A DNA stretch of 64,000 bases from an uncultured Bacteroidales bacterium (GCA_934717185.1 CAKUYQ010000013.1:13391-77390); one strand, 5' to 3'. Shown: positions 50,655-59,680, counted from the first letter of the stretch. Program-made: numbers and translations. The notes: a model not told the origin generated them from the sequence alone.

Positions 50655-53531
50655 ATGAAATCATATTGTACGTGGAGACCATATCTCTTATTCTCATTGT
50701 TGTTTATATTGGTTAGACCATGCAGTATCCTTGGGCAGGATGTTGCCTCCCTGCCTGCAGACCCAAGGGTAAAGACCGGAAAATTGGCAAACGGGCTTAC
50801 ATACTACCTGTTTAAAAATACAGGGGCTAAAGGGCATGCAGATTTTATACTGGCACAGAGAATAGGGGAGAACGCAGAGGATTATAATCAGAGAGGCATG
50901 CTCAAGATGTTAGAACTGCTTTCGCTGAGAGGAACAAGGAACTTCCCGGATTCCACAATCACCACATATCTTACAGGTTTGGGACTCTCTCCAAAAGATA
51001 TACAATTCAACACAGGCGCCAATAACACAATATACTCCATAAACAATGTGCCACTTAAAAACTCCAATGTAACAGACTCAACCCTGCTTATCCTGTATAA
51101 TTGGATGTCATCCATAAACATAGACGAGGAGGATATAGACAATGCAGAAACACTATATAATAATAGGATAAGAAATTTCTGGACAGCCGAAAACAGGACA
51201 ACATTCAAGAGTAACCAGGATTTTCTTAAAGACAACAGCAAGAGTGCAGAGCAGAAACCATGGGCACATATACCTCGCTTTACCTCAAAAGAGTTACGAA
51301 ACTTTTATTACAAATGGTTCCGCCCGGATCTGCAGGCTATAATAGTATGCGGCGACATAGACACAGCGTCTGTTAGAACCAGAATAACATCACTCTTCTC
51401 TACCATTCCAAAACCGTTGTCTCAGAAACCAACCGCAAGGAAGCTCTCTGTAGACAGATCCAATTTCATAAGCCTGCAGAAAGACAAAGAGTATAACAGA
51501 GTCTCTTTAAGCATAGATTTTATAAAGACGGAGCTGCCCGCAAAATACAAGAACACGTCTGTTCCATTTATACAGGAGTTTATGACAAACTCAATATTAG
51601 GACTATTGGCCTCTAGAATATCGGACGGAATACTAAAGAACAATCTGCCGGTGTGGAATGTGGAATGCCGTGTAAAGGAGACGCCGTACAGCACAGATGA
51701 AAACTTTATCTCCGTTTCGTACGAAACATTGCCAGACAATATCTACCAGACATTAAGTTTCCTCAGTTCCGAGATAGACAGGATGGCAAAGTTCGGATTC
51801 AACGGACAAGAGCTTCTTAAATCCAAAGATATATATTACAGGGATATAGAGAGCCTGTACGACAACAGATTTAACCAGCCCAATTCCATCTTCTCCAAAA
51901 GGCTGTTGGACAACTACCTTTACGGATACTCTTTAGCAAGTATAGAGCTCAAGTTTGAAATGATGAAGGAGATTGTTTATGCCATTACCCAAACACAACT
52001 TAACAATTATGCAAGGGCTCTGCTTGGTAATAAGGAGAATTTTAGGATAGTATGTAAAGTTCCCGACAGACCGTCGTTGGACAATATCTCAAAGGATAGG
52101 CTCTACTCCACCTTTAAAGAGACATTGGCTACGGCAGCACCGGAAAGGATAGAGAAAGAGACGGTACGTTGGCCCCATGTAGCATACCGTGAGACAGTAC
52201 TTAATGTTCAGGAGGGGACAGATCCGCTCACAGGAGCCAAAGAGTTCTATCTGCCCAATGGCATTACAGTTGTTTTCAAGCAGACGACAGATTCAAAAGA
52301 CACTGTCTCTGTAAGAGCTGTAAGCAAAGGCGGTTTCTCCATGATGGATGGCATTACTCTCAGCAACGAAAAATATATGAACGACCTTGTAAATATGGGA
52401 GGACTTGCCAATGTGGGACAGTCTGAGTTAGAGAGGCTTTACAGATACAACGATATGGATATGAAGTCTGTAATCAAACAGGACAAGGAGATCGTTTACG
52501 GATATGCTCCAATGAATAAATTAGAGGAGCTGTTTACCGCTTTGTACCTCTCTTTTGCTCAAAGAAGAAAGGATGACAGAGCTTTTGATTTATATAAAAA
52601 GACAAAAATCTTTGAATCTGAATACGACATGCTGTCGCCGACTCATCTTTTTGCAGACAGTATAGCATATTATAACAACAGTAACAAAAGATATGTAGGT
52701 AAGGTGACTCGGGAGGATATAGCGAGGCTTAATTATAACAGAATCTACAACCAGATAAACGGTAGATTTGCCAATGCTGCAGACTTTATATTTATTTTTA
52801 CCGGCAATATAGACCCAATGATCATAAAAGACATGTCTGTTAAATACTTGAGTCTCCTTAAAGGGGATCCGGAAGCAAGAGAGACAGGTGTAGTTGTGCC
52901 AAACTACCTTACAAAAGGTAAAGTCTCAAAACAGTTCTTTGCAGAGATGGTTGTGCCGCGCTGTTATCTTAACATCACAAATTCAATAGGGTGCGACTTT
53001 AACGTAAAGAATTATGTAATGGCAGACCTTTGCAGAACATATATAAAGGCTGCAATAGAAAAATCGCCTGTAAGGAGGATTACGACAGATGTTATAACAT
53101 CATCCAAGATTATCAATTACCCGGAACAGATATTTGTACTTAATACAAACTTTGTGGCAGACAGCTCAGATATTTTTGTGGTAAAGGGGGCATACCTTGG
53201 AATATTGGATAACATACTTAAGAATGGTGTAGACAATTCACTGTTCAATATAGCGGTAAACAAAGCCAAAGAGAACTTTAAGCAGATCTGCAATATGAAT
53301 ATGTATTGGCTTGATGTGTTAGAAAACAGAATGTTGTACAATATAAACTTTAATAAAGATTATCTCTCTGTCTTAGATGGAATAACATCAAAAGACTTTA
53401 ATCTCTTTATGACTAATCTTGTAGGAGATGGCAATCAGATAGATCTCCTTATGGAGGGAACGGTAGATGATGTAAAGACAAGGACACTGTTTAAGGAGGA
53501 TGAGTTTATACGTAATTTCTTTGGTTATTAA
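50655..53531 (+). CDS. M16-family protein without zinc ligands, predicted non-catalytic
   Basis: This 958-residue secreted protein has a hydrophobic signal segment (YLLFSLLFILVRPCSILGQ, residues 10-28). It shows the two tandem M16 halves: LPADPRVKTGKLANGLTYYL followed by GMLKMLELLSLRGTRNFP and WFRPDLQAIIVCGDID; then EFYLPNGITVVFK and further FIFTGNIDP. In active members the first block reads HFLEHMAFxGTxNFP. Here the HxxEH motif is K84-x-x-E87-L88, so both zinc histidines are lost although the Glu remains. The second half also lacks HxxEH. It is likely a binding subunit or chaperone-like paralogue rather than a peptidase. Confidence 0.88.
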   Translation: MKSYCTWRPYLLFSLLFILVRPCSILGQDVASLPADPRVKTGKLANGLTYYLFKNTGAKGHADFILAQRIGENAEDYNQRGMLKMLELLSLRGTRNFPDSTITTYLTGLGLSPKDIQFNTGANNTIYSINNVPLKNSNVTDSTLLILYNWMSSINIDEEDIDNAETLYNNRIRNFWTAENRTTFKSNQDFLKDNSKSAEQKPWAHIPRFTSKELRNFYYKWFRPDLQAIIVCGDIDTASVRTRITSLFSTIPKPLSQKPTARKLSVDRSNFISLQKDKEYNRVSLSIDFIKTELPAKYKNTSVPFIQEFMTNSILGLLASRISDGILKNNLPVWNVECRVKETPYSTDENFISVSYETLPDNIYQTLSFLSSEIDRMAKFGFNGQELLKSKDIYYRDIESLYDNRFNQPNSIFSKRLLDNYLYGYSLASIELKFEMMKEIVYAITQTQLNNYARALLGNKENFRIVCKVPDRPSLDNISKDRLYSTFKETLATAAPERIEKETVRWPHVAYRETVLNVQEGTDPLTGAKEFYLPNGITVVFKQTTDSKDTVSVRAVSKGGFSMMDGITLSNEKYMNDLVNMGGLANVGQSELERLYRYNDMDMKSVIKQDKEIVYGYAPMNKLEELFTALYLSFAQRRKDDRAFDLYKKTKIFESEYDMLSPTHLFADSIAYYNNSNKRYVGKVTREDIARLNYNRIYNQINGRFANAADFIFIFTGNIDPMIIKDMSVKYLSLLKGDPEARETGVVVPNYLTKGKVSKQFFAEMVVPRCYLNITNSIGCDFNVKNYVMADLCRTYIKAAIEKSPVRRITTDVITSSKIINYPEQIFVLNTNFVADSSDIFVVKGAYLGILDNILKNGVDNSLFNIAVNKAKENFKQICNMNMYWLDVLENRMLYNINFNKDYLSVLDGITSKDFNLFMTNLVGDGNQIDLLMEGTVDDVKTRTLFKEDEFIRNFFGY

Positions 53532-53571
53532 AGGCTTTAGCTTTGGCGTTGGCTTTGGCTTGAGGCTGATT
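53529..53571. repeat. Hexamer repeat (TTRGCN)n after the M16-like gene
   Basis: The run GGCTTTAGCTTTGGCGTTGG continues with CTTTGGCTTGAGG and starts at the gene's stop codon. It belongs to the same degenerate hexamer family as 24933-24960. Confidence 0.65.
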
Positions 53572-53635
53572 TATACGTTATTTCTTTGACTATTAAAGTG
53601 TTTTTTAATCTTATTCCCGACAAATAACTATACCC

Positions 53636-54232
53636 ATGAGAAACAGAAGTTTTATATTTGAAATAGACAGATATTTAGTCTCTTCCGACATCCTTACAGA
53701 ATATTTTGCATGTGATTATGAAACCTGCAAGGGGTGTTGTTGTATCATAGGAGACAGTGGAGCGCCGGTAGAGGAGGGCGAAATAGAAAAATTAGAGGAT
53801 AACTATCCCCTCTATAAACCATTTATGACATCAAGCGGAATAGCTGTAATTGAGAAGAACGGAGTAGCCGAGATAGATACAGACGGAGATTTGGTTACAC
53901 CGCTTGTTGGAAGAATGGAGTGTGCATACACCTTCTTTGATGAGAATGAAAACTGCTTTTGCGCTATTGAAAAATCGTATTGTGAGGGGAGGAGCAGATT
54001 TAAAAAACCAATATCATGTTCCCTATATCCAATAAGGCTGTCTCAACTTTCAAACGGGTATACAGCGTTGAATCTTCACAGATGGGATATATGCAAATGC
54101 GCATTTGAAAAGGGCAAAAAAGAGAGGCTTCCCGTATATAAGTTCTTACGGGAAGTTATAACAAACCATTTTGGAAAGGAATTTTACTCTGCATTGGAAG
54201 AGGCTGCCAAAAGTCTGCAGGCCTCATCATAG
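53636..54232 (+). CDS. DUF3109 family protein (cysteine-rich, YkgJ-like)
   Basis: This 198-residue cytoplasmic protein has the Cys cluster CDYETCKGCCCIIGDSGAPVEEGEI near residue 25 and further cysteines in CAYTFFDENENCFCAIEKSYCEG, CSLYPIRL and WDICKCAFEKG. These presumably bind zinc or an Fe-S cluster. The family is conserved in Bacteroidota without a known function. Its 3' end overlaps the convergent DUF2007 gene by 49 bp. Confidence 0.88.
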   Translation: MRNRSFIFEIDRYLVSSDILTEYFACDYETCKGCCCIIGDSGAPVEEGEIEKLEDNYPLYKPFMTSSGIAVIEKNGVAEIDTDGDLVTPLVGRMECAYTFFDENENCFCAIEKSYCEGRSRFKKPISCSLYPIRLSQLSNGYTALNLHRWDICKCAFEKGKKERLPVYKFLREVITNHFGKEFYSALEEAAKSLQASS

Positions 54233-54396
54233 TTTTCATCTGCAACAGCTAATTCTATTCCAAGTGTACCAAAAGTAGAGCCGGTAGAGAATGCCTGATT
54301 GGGATTGAGAACCCAGGCATCTATGCCGTTGCTCTCTAACATACCTTTTGCAAGGTTTGCGCTAAAACCGTTTTCGTATCTTTTTACAACCCTCAT
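54184..54396 (-). CDS. DUF2007 domain protein
   Basis: This 70-residue protein has the DUF2007 pattern VVKRYENGFSANLAKGMLESNGIDAWVLNPNQ ... LGIELAVADENYDEACRLL. The fold is a small PII-like ferredoxin domain, sometimes called a putative signal-transducing protein. The last 49 bp overlap the convergent DUF3109 gene, so the two messages are antisense to each other over their ends. Confidence 0.85.
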   Translation of the reverse strand: MRVVKRYENGFSANLAKGMLESNGIDAWVLNPNQAFSTGSTFGTLGIELAVADENYDEACRLLAASSNAE

Positions 54397-54513
54397 ATAT
54401 AGTTTATAGTTAAGAGTTTATAGTTTGCCAGCTTTGGCCTTGGCTTTGGCAATAATTTAGTTGAAAGTGTATAGTAAAGAAAACTTTGGCCTTGGCGTTA
54501 GCTTTAGCCAAAG
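54396..54513. repeat. AT-rich module plus hexamer repeats
   Basis: The module TTTATAGTTAAGAGTTTATA (from 54401) is followed by GCTTTGGCCTTGGCTTTGGC (from 54431). A second pair follows: TAGTTGAAAGTGTATAG, then CTTTGGCCTTGGCGTTAGCT (from 54484). The block fills the gap and abuts the stop codon of the next gene. Confidence 0.7.
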
Positions 54514-54984
54514 CTACTCTTCACTCTGGATAATGGTTTCAATATTTCTGCTGTATCTTACAACCTCCTTCCTAAGGCCGCTCATAACAACAGGATTGCC
54601 TGTGTAGTCTATGACAATGGCATCCTCATAAAGTCTCATGAACCTTATGAAAGGGCTTCTTATTCTAAATGTAAGGCGTCCGTTTGAGTCATCGGTTAAC
54701 ATATACCTTCCGCCATTAGTCATATAATCTATAATAGACTGTTTTTTTGCTGCAAAATTGTTGTTGGTATAGATCTTCTTGTTGTAATAGCCCAAGATAG
54801 GATATACGGCAGAGAATGCAACAAACAGAGCAAGCATCTGCCATAACGAACCATCCTTGAACAGATCTGTAAAATTGTCTATTCCCGGTTGTCTCTGAGA
54901 TGTGTAGAATATGATGTTTACAAGAATAATAAATATTACTACAATGTAGACAAAATATTTGACAGACCTAATAAAGTACTTCAT
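54514..54984 (-). CDS. Two-pass membrane protein of unknown function
   Basis: I recognise no named family. The 156-residue protein has membrane segments at about residues 8-29 (KYFVYIVVIFIILVNIIFYTS) and 47-67 (SLWQMLALFVAFSAVYPILGYY). A cytoplasmic C-terminal domain follows (GGRYMLTDDSNGRLTFRIRSPFIRFMRLYEDAIVIDYTGNPVVMSGLRKEVVRYSRNIE) that looks like the PH-like half found in YcxB-type proteins. It appears to be a single-gene unit with a -7 box at 55034-55041. Confidence 0.78.
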   Translation of the reverse strand: MKYFIRSVKYFVYIVVIFIILVNIIFYTSQRQPGIDNFTDLFKDGSLWQMLALFVAFSAVYPILGYYNKKIYTNNNFAAKKQSIIDYMTNGGRYMLTDDSNGRLTFRIRSPFIRFMRLYEDAIVIDYTGNPVVMSGLRKEVVRYSRNIETIIQSEE

Positions 54985-55033
54985 AATGTATTTACGTTAT
55001 GTATGTGATAAAACAAAAAAAACTTATTGTTGG

Positions 55034-55041
55034 CAAATATA
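55034..55041 (-). promoter_or_regulatory. -7 box (TATATTTG) for the two-pass membrane protein gene
   Basis: This exact TAnnTTTG match on the minus strand lies about 50 bp before the ATG at 54984. Confidence 0.5.
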
Positions 55042-55189
55042 AAAATATTATTTCTTATTTTTGTCTCCCAAGTCAAATAAGGTATAGTTTATCTCGTTTG
55101 GCTATATTTTTGTGGCAATAGGTTTGCGAATTTTGTACAACTTGTTAAAAGGAGGAAGAGGTTTACTTTTAAATACTCTCTTTTTCTAT

Positions 55190-55353
55190 TTAGTAAGCGT
55201 TAAAAAATAAGTTGGTCAAGATTTAGCAGTATTTTTGAGGATAGATGTCTTTTTGAAGATGGAGTGTGCCGGTGGCACATGACTGATGAGAAAAGAAATA
55301 TAGGCCGAAAAGACAATTAAAGATTACCAAGTTATTTTTTTAAGATTACTTAA
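55190..55353. repeat. MITE-like element, copy 5 (longest, 164 bp, reverse orientation)
   Basis: The copy begins TTAGTAAGCGTTAAAAAATA and ends TTTTTTTAAGATTACTTAA. It is the only copy holding both internal blocks found separately in copies 1/6 and 4, plus a hairpin TGTGCC-GGT-GGCACA at 55265-55279. It fills the region between two genes and ends 12 bp before the next ATG. The remaining 54985-55189 holds only a promoter. Confidence 0.8.
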
Positions 55354-55365
55354 AGCATTAAAATT

Positions 55366-56226
55366 ATGGAAAAAAATTTTAAGACTATTATTTATGTATT
55401 GGGCGGAGTTGCCATTCTGCTGGTAGGCGTTCTCATTTATGTATGGGTAGATAGAAACAATTTAATCAATGATCTTACGGTTGATAAGGAGACACTTACA
55501 GTTGAGATGCAGCAGTTGCAGGAGGATTATTCTAATTTGTCTACCACTAACGATACATTAAGCAGTGAACTTGCAAAAGAGAGGGAGAAGGTGGCTCAAC
55601 TTATAGAAAGGGTTAAGAAAACAGAGGCTAACAATAAATATCAGCTTAGAAAATATGAAAAGGAGTTGGGTACACTCAGAAGCATAATGAGAGGCTATAT
55701 CAAACAGATAGACTCGCTTAATACCCTTAACAATAATCTTAGAAAAGAGACTGCGGAGGCAAGAAAGGAGGCAAAAGAGAGCAGAAGAAAATACGATAAC
55801 CTTAAGTCTACAACCGAGGACCTTTCAAAACAGGTTGAGAAAGGCTCTGTAATAAAGGGTAGAGGTGTAACGCTCACAGGAATTTCAGATAATGGTAAAC
55901 TCATTGCAAAGGCCGGCAGGGTTGTAAAACTCAAAACATGCTTGAATCTTGTAGAAAACAGTATAGCAAAGAGCGGCCTTATGGAGGTTTATATAAGGAT
56001 AAAGGGCCCCGATGGAATATTGCTTACATCCGGGTCTCAGAATATATTCAAATTCAACGGTGAAGAGTTGATATACTCTGCATCGAGAGAGGTTGACTAT
56101 CAAGGCGAGGAGGTTGAAGTGTGTGTATATTTTACCCCTGCGGAGAAACTTGCAAAGGGTGTTTACACGGTAGACGCCTATACAACACAGGGCAAATTGG
56201 GTAGCGCAGACCTTCTGCTTAAGTAA
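55366..56226 (+). CDS. Membrane-anchored coiled-coil protein
   Basis: This 286-residue protein has a single N-terminal membrane segment (residues 8-27, IIYVLGGVAILLVGVLIYVW). A long coiled coil follows at about 35-155 (LTVEMQQLQEDYSNLSTTNDTLSSELAKEREKVAQLIERV, ... KESRRKYDNLKSTTEDLSKQV). A beta-rich C-terminal domain covers about 165-286 (RGVTLTGISDNGKLIAKAGRVVKLKTCLNLVENSIAKSG, LMEVYIRIKGPDGILL). The gene type is common in Bacteroidales, with no assigned function. It is followed 16 bp later by hemW and lies directly behind MITE copy 5, which may contain its promoter. Confidence 0.82.
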   Translation: MEKNFKTIIYVLGGVAILLVGVLIYVWVDRNNLINDLTVDKETLTVEMQQLQEDYSNLSTTNDTLSSELAKEREKVAQLIERVKKTEANNKYQLRKYEKELGTLRSIMRGYIKQIDSLNTLNNNLRKETAEARKEAKESRRKYDNLKSTTEDLSKQVEKGSVIKGRGVTLTGISDNGKLIAKAGRVVKLKTCLNLVENSIAKSGLMEVYIRIKGPDGILLTSGSQNIFKFNGEELIYSASREVDYQGEEVEVCVYFTPAEKLAKGVYTVDAYTTQGKLGSADLLLK

Positions 56227-56242
56227 AGGTTATAGGAGGCAG

Positions 56243-57409
56243 ATGCATATTTATGTTCATATTCCGTTTTGCAGAACATTTTGCAGATATTGCAGTTTTT
56301 ACTCCGTAAAAGGATTGGGCAGTAGAGATGATTATGTTAAGGCTGTAATCAAAGAGGCTGAAAGCAGAAGCCGTTTTTTTGATACGCCGGCAGATAAAAC
56401 AGAAGAGGGGTGCCATACACTATACATTGGTGGGGGCACCCCCTCTTGTTTGACAGTTGTTCAGTTGATAGAGCTCATAGATGGAATAAAATCTGTTTTT
56501 CCTGCAGATTTTAAAGAGTTTACCATAGAGGCCAATCCAAATGATATCAATTTAGATTATGCAGAGGCGTTGGCAGCTCTTGGGGTAAACAGGGTTAGTT
56601 TGGGTGTACAGTCTTTCGTGGATGAACACCTAAAATGGATGAACAGACGTCATACGGCGGCAGAGGCAATTTCCTCTGTTGAGATACTGCGCAAGGCGGG
56701 CATAAACAATATAAGTTTAGATCTGATTTTCGGCTATTCGCTGCTCACAGATGCTCAGTGGAAATATAATCTGCAAACAATCACCTACTTAAAACCTAAT
56801 CATATATCTGCATATCAGATGAGTATAGATCCCGGTAGTCCGTTGGGAAAACAGTATGAGAAGGGGGTGTATACCCCGCCATCTGATGAACAGTGTGCGC
56901 GGCAATACAGCTTCCTGCAGGATTATCTTTCGGATAAAGGTTATCTTCAGTATGAAATATCGAATTTTGCCATATCAGATGAATACCGTTCTATTCATAA
57001 CAGCTCTTATTGGAGAAGGGTGTCGTATTTGGGATTGGGCCCAGGTGCCCATTCGTATAACGGAACGGTGAGAAGTTGGAACAAGAACAATCTGTCGGGA
57101 TATATAAAATATTATAAAAACCGTCTGAATGACGGATTACCGCTTGGCTCCATTTCTGAAAGCGAAGTGTTAAGCAAGGAGGATATGTTCAATGAATCTA
57201 TAATGTTAGGGTTAAGAAGATGCCGCGGTGTGGATTTTGGTTCGCTAAGAGCGGAGTTTCCGGAGTTCTATAAGGAGATAGAGCAGCAGCTGTCTGTTTA
57301 TATAGAGAGTGGAAAATTGGTGCCTGTGGGTAGTGGAAATATGCATTATGCCATAGCAAAGGGGTATCTTTTTGTAGCGGACGGTATTATTAGGGAGTTG
57401 TTTGTTTAA
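56243..57409 (+). CDS. hemW: Radical SAM heme chaperone HemW (HemN-like)
   Basis: This 388-residue protein has the radical SAM cluster motif HIPFCRTFCRYCSFYS (Cys10, Cys14, Cys17), TLYIGGGTPSCLT, RVSLGVQSFVDEHLKWMNRRHTAAEA and the C-terminal HemW region EYRSIHNSSYWRRVSYLGLGPGAHSY. HemW transfers heme rather than oxidising coproporphyrinogen; it lacks the N-terminal extension and fourth Cys of true HemN, which supports this call. An AGGAGG sequence lies 3 bp before the ATG. The stop codon is part of the 15-mer TTTAAGATTACTTAA, which matches one end of the MITE family. Confidence 0.93.
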   Translation: MHIYVHIPFCRTFCRYCSFYSVKGLGSRDDYVKAVIKEAESRSRFFDTPADKTEEGCHTLYIGGGTPSCLTVVQLIELIDGIKSVFPADFKEFTIEANPNDINLDYAEALAALGVNRVSLGVQSFVDEHLKWMNRRHTAAEAISSVEILRKAGINNISLDLIFGYSLLTDAQWKYNLQTITYLKPNHISAYQMSIDPGSPLGKQYEKGVYTPPSDEQCARQYSFLQDYLSDKGYLQYEISNFAISDEYRSIHNSSYWRRVSYLGLGPGAHSYNGTVRSWNKNNLSGYIKYYKNRLNDGLPLGSISESEVLSKEDMFNESIMLGLRRCRGVDFGSLRAEFPEFYKEIEQQLSVYIESGKLVPVGSGNMHYAIAKGYLFVADGIIRELFV

Positions 57410-57463
57410 GATTACTTAATTATGCTAAGGTGTAGCGTTTATTGGAGCTTTGCTAAAATGGTA

Positions 57464-57497
57464 AAGCTGACTAAAAGGATAATTCCTTGGTCAGCTT
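57464..57497. terminator. Bidirectional terminator between hemW and the SGNH hydrolase
   Basis: AAGCTGACTAAAAGGA pairs with TCCTTGGTCAGCTT around a TAAT loop, between convergent genes. Confidence 0.75.
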
Positions 57498-57534
57498 CAT
57501 TATTTATCTTGTGAGGGTCTTGTGAGGGAAGTGG

Positions 57535-58665
57535 CTACTTTATATATTTTTTGAGCATATTGGTGTAGTATTCTCCCATTCGCATAAAGCCAAGGTCTGT
57601 AAGATGAATGCCATCTACGGTGTACTCGTAATCCGGCCCGGTGGCAGCCTCTTTCATAGTCTTACCCTCAATGTCTATATAGTGGATATTCTTAAAACCC
57701 TCCTTCCTGAGTTTGTCTGCTGTCTCTTTCCAAAGAGCATTCTCCCTCTCTGTCTCTGCCTGATCATCACCTGTAAGCCAGTATGCAGGGAATCTGAAAT
57801 TTGAGACTAAAAACACCGGCCTTTGGGGGTCTGCAGCTGCAATTGTCCTTACAAAATAGTCTGCACTGTCTTTGATTATCTGATAGGTGCAGTTTGGCAG
57901 ACAGTCTATTATAACAGCAGATGTTTTCACTTTTGCTATGGCATCTGCCATTATTCTGTCCATTCTGCCGTTGCCGCTGAATCCAAGATTTATGGTCTCA
58001 ATGCCTAAATTCCTCTGTACCATAGAGGTGTAGACCATTCCGGGGCGTGAAGCGCAACCGCCCTGTGTTATGCTTGTGCCGTAAAAAAGGATGGGCGCTT
58101 TTGCGGTGTTTATTAATTTCTCTTTATGTGATTCATAAAAAGCAGCGGTGCTGTCCACTCCAATATTAAGCTCTGTAATACCGTCGTAAAGAGGTAGATA
58201 CATTATATAATCTATTCTGTTTCCTTGCAATTTGCGGGCAAAGACATTTATGCTCTCCTTGCCATTTGGCTGGGCTGTTCCGGTAAAGTACCATTGGTTG
58301 TCTATTCTGCTGTACAGGTCTAATCCTCTGATTCCTGTTCCAGGCATATGTGCCATACTAAAATTGTTGAGCAGGGTCCATTTTGCCCCTATTGCCTTAC
58401 TGTCTGTGCAGAAAAGGACTGCTATGCCTGCGCTGTTCTGCCCTAAATCCCAGACGGGCTTCCTTACCTTTCCCTCCATCTGCTGCGGAAGCCGGGTATA
58501 GAAGGCGGTTCCGTAATCTGCCTGGTTTACAATATGGGCTTTGCCCTCTTTTACAAGCTCTTTAACATTGTAATACTTAAGGTCTTTTGCCTTTTGGGCT
58601 GTTGCATAATCTGCGGTCAGCGCAAGAAATGCGGCAATAGCAATTCCAATTAGATTCTTTATCAT
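57535..58665 (-). CDS. Secreted SGNH/GDSL hydrolase with N-terminal GxDLY domain
   Basis: This 376-residue esterase-type enzyme has the signal peptide MIKNLIGIAIAAFLALTADYATAQ. The GxDLY domain covers about residues 30-180 (VWDLGQNSAGIAVLFCTDSKAIGAKWTLLNN, GIRGLDLYSR). The SGNH domain follows: nucleophile Ser in FYGTSITQGGCASRPG, oxyanion Gly/Asn in GFSGNGRMD, and the Asp-His pair in DGIHLTDLGF. Members probably deacetylate or de-esterify sugars in the periplasm; the exact substrate is unknown. The gene stands alone, facing the terminator it shares with hemW. Confidence 0.9.
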   Translation of the reverse strand: MIKNLIGIAIAAFLALTADYATAQKAKDLKYYNVKELVKEGKAHIVNQADYGTAFYTRLPQQMEGKVRKPVWDLGQNSAGIAVLFCTDSKAIGAKWTLLNNFSMAHMPGTGIRGLDLYSRIDNQWYFTGTAQPNGKESINVFARKLQGNRIDYIMYLPLYDGITELNIGVDSTAAFYESHKEKLINTAKAPILFYGTSITQGGCASRPGMVYTSMVQRNLGIETINLGFSGNGRMDRIMADAIAKVKTSAVIIDCLPNCTYQIIKDSADYFVRTIAAADPQRPVFLVSNFRFPAYWLTGDDQAETERENALWKETADKLRKEGFKNIHYIDIEGKTMKEAATGPDYEYTVDGIHLTDLGFMRMGEYYTNMLKKYIK

Positions 58666-58718
58666 AGCGTTTATTAATATAAGCCGGTATTAAATATCAA
58701 CTTGGTGACAGGTAATAG

Positions 58719-59651
58719 TTACTCTTCTAAAAATTCTTCAAGAGGCAGCCATTTAATCTCTATCCCTTTGCGTTCCATCCCTCTAAACCAGGTCATCTGC
58801 CTTTTGGCAAACTGATGAATAGCTGTCTGCAGTTTCTCCACCATTGTACTGTACTCTAACTCTCCTGTAAGGTAGAGTGTAACGTATTTATATTCCAATC
58901 CGTAGTAGATTAGGTCTTCTGCCTTTATCCCGCTGTCTAACAGTCTTTTTACCTCATCAATCATCCCCTCTTCAAGCCTGCTCTGCAACCGAGCGTCTAT
59001 TCTTCTGTTGCGGGTCTCTCTGTCTACATCTACTCCAAGGAAGAGAATGCAGTTTTTGTCGGGAAGCGGAATAAACTCTTTTGCAGGCTCTTTTTGGGTA
59101 ATAGCCATCTCTATCTCTATTGCTCTTATAACCCTCTTTTTGGTGTCGAAATCTGTGTTGTTGTGCGGTTGCGTACCGTTTTTGAGCTTCAAGTCTGTGA
59201 ACATAGCTATAAGCTCCTCCATTGTCTTCTGTTCTAATTCCGCCCTCAATTGCAGGTTCGGTTCAACATCTTTAAGTTCGTATCCGCATGTGGCAGCCTC
59301 TATGTAAAGGCCTGAACCTCCGCATATTATAGGAATATTGCCTTTCTCGGTAATTTGGCTGTACGCTTTAGAAAAATCCCTCTGGTAGCGGAAGATATTG
59401 TACTTCTCGCCTGCCGGTACTATATCTGTAAGATGAACTGGTACATCTCCATATTCGCCCATATCCTTGCCTGTGCCAATGTCCATCCCAATGTAAACCT
59501 GTCTTGAATCGGCAGATAGTATCTCTGCCTTTTTGCCTGCAAGTTTCTCTATCCTGTGCGCCAATGCCACTGCTGCTTTTGTCTTTCCGCTTGCAGTGGG
59601 GCCGAGGATTGTGATTGCATCGTAGTTGCTATTTAAATACTCTTTAAGCAT
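58719..59651 (-). CDS. miaA: tRNA dimethylallyltransferase
   Basis: This 310-residue enzyme prenylates A37 of tRNAs reading UNN codons. The P-loop is ITILGPTASGKTKAAVALA, followed by EILSADSRQVYIGMDIGTGKD, PIICGGSGLYIEA and the C-terminal QFAKRQMTWFRGMER. One 11-mer motif copy (59057-59067) is read as PLPDKN. A -7 box lies at 59681-59688. Confidence 0.96.
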   Translation of the reverse strand: MLKEYLNSNYDAITILGPTASGKTKAAVALAHRIEKLAGKKAEILSADSRQVYIGMDIGTGKDMGEYGDVPVHLTDIVPAGEKYNIFRYQRDFSKAYSQITEKGNIPIICGGSGLYIEAATCGYELKDVEPNLQLRAELEQKTMEELIAMFTDLKLKNGTQPHNNTDFDTKKRVIRAIEIEMAITQKEPAKEFIPLPDKNCILFLGVDVDRETRNRRIDARLQSRLEEGMIDEVKRLLDSGIKAEDLIYYGLEYKYVTLYLTGELEYSTMVEKLQTAIHQFAKRQMTWFRGMERKGIEIKWLPLEEFLEE

Positions 59652-59680
59652 CGCTTTTGGGTATGGGTGGTTGCGAAGGC

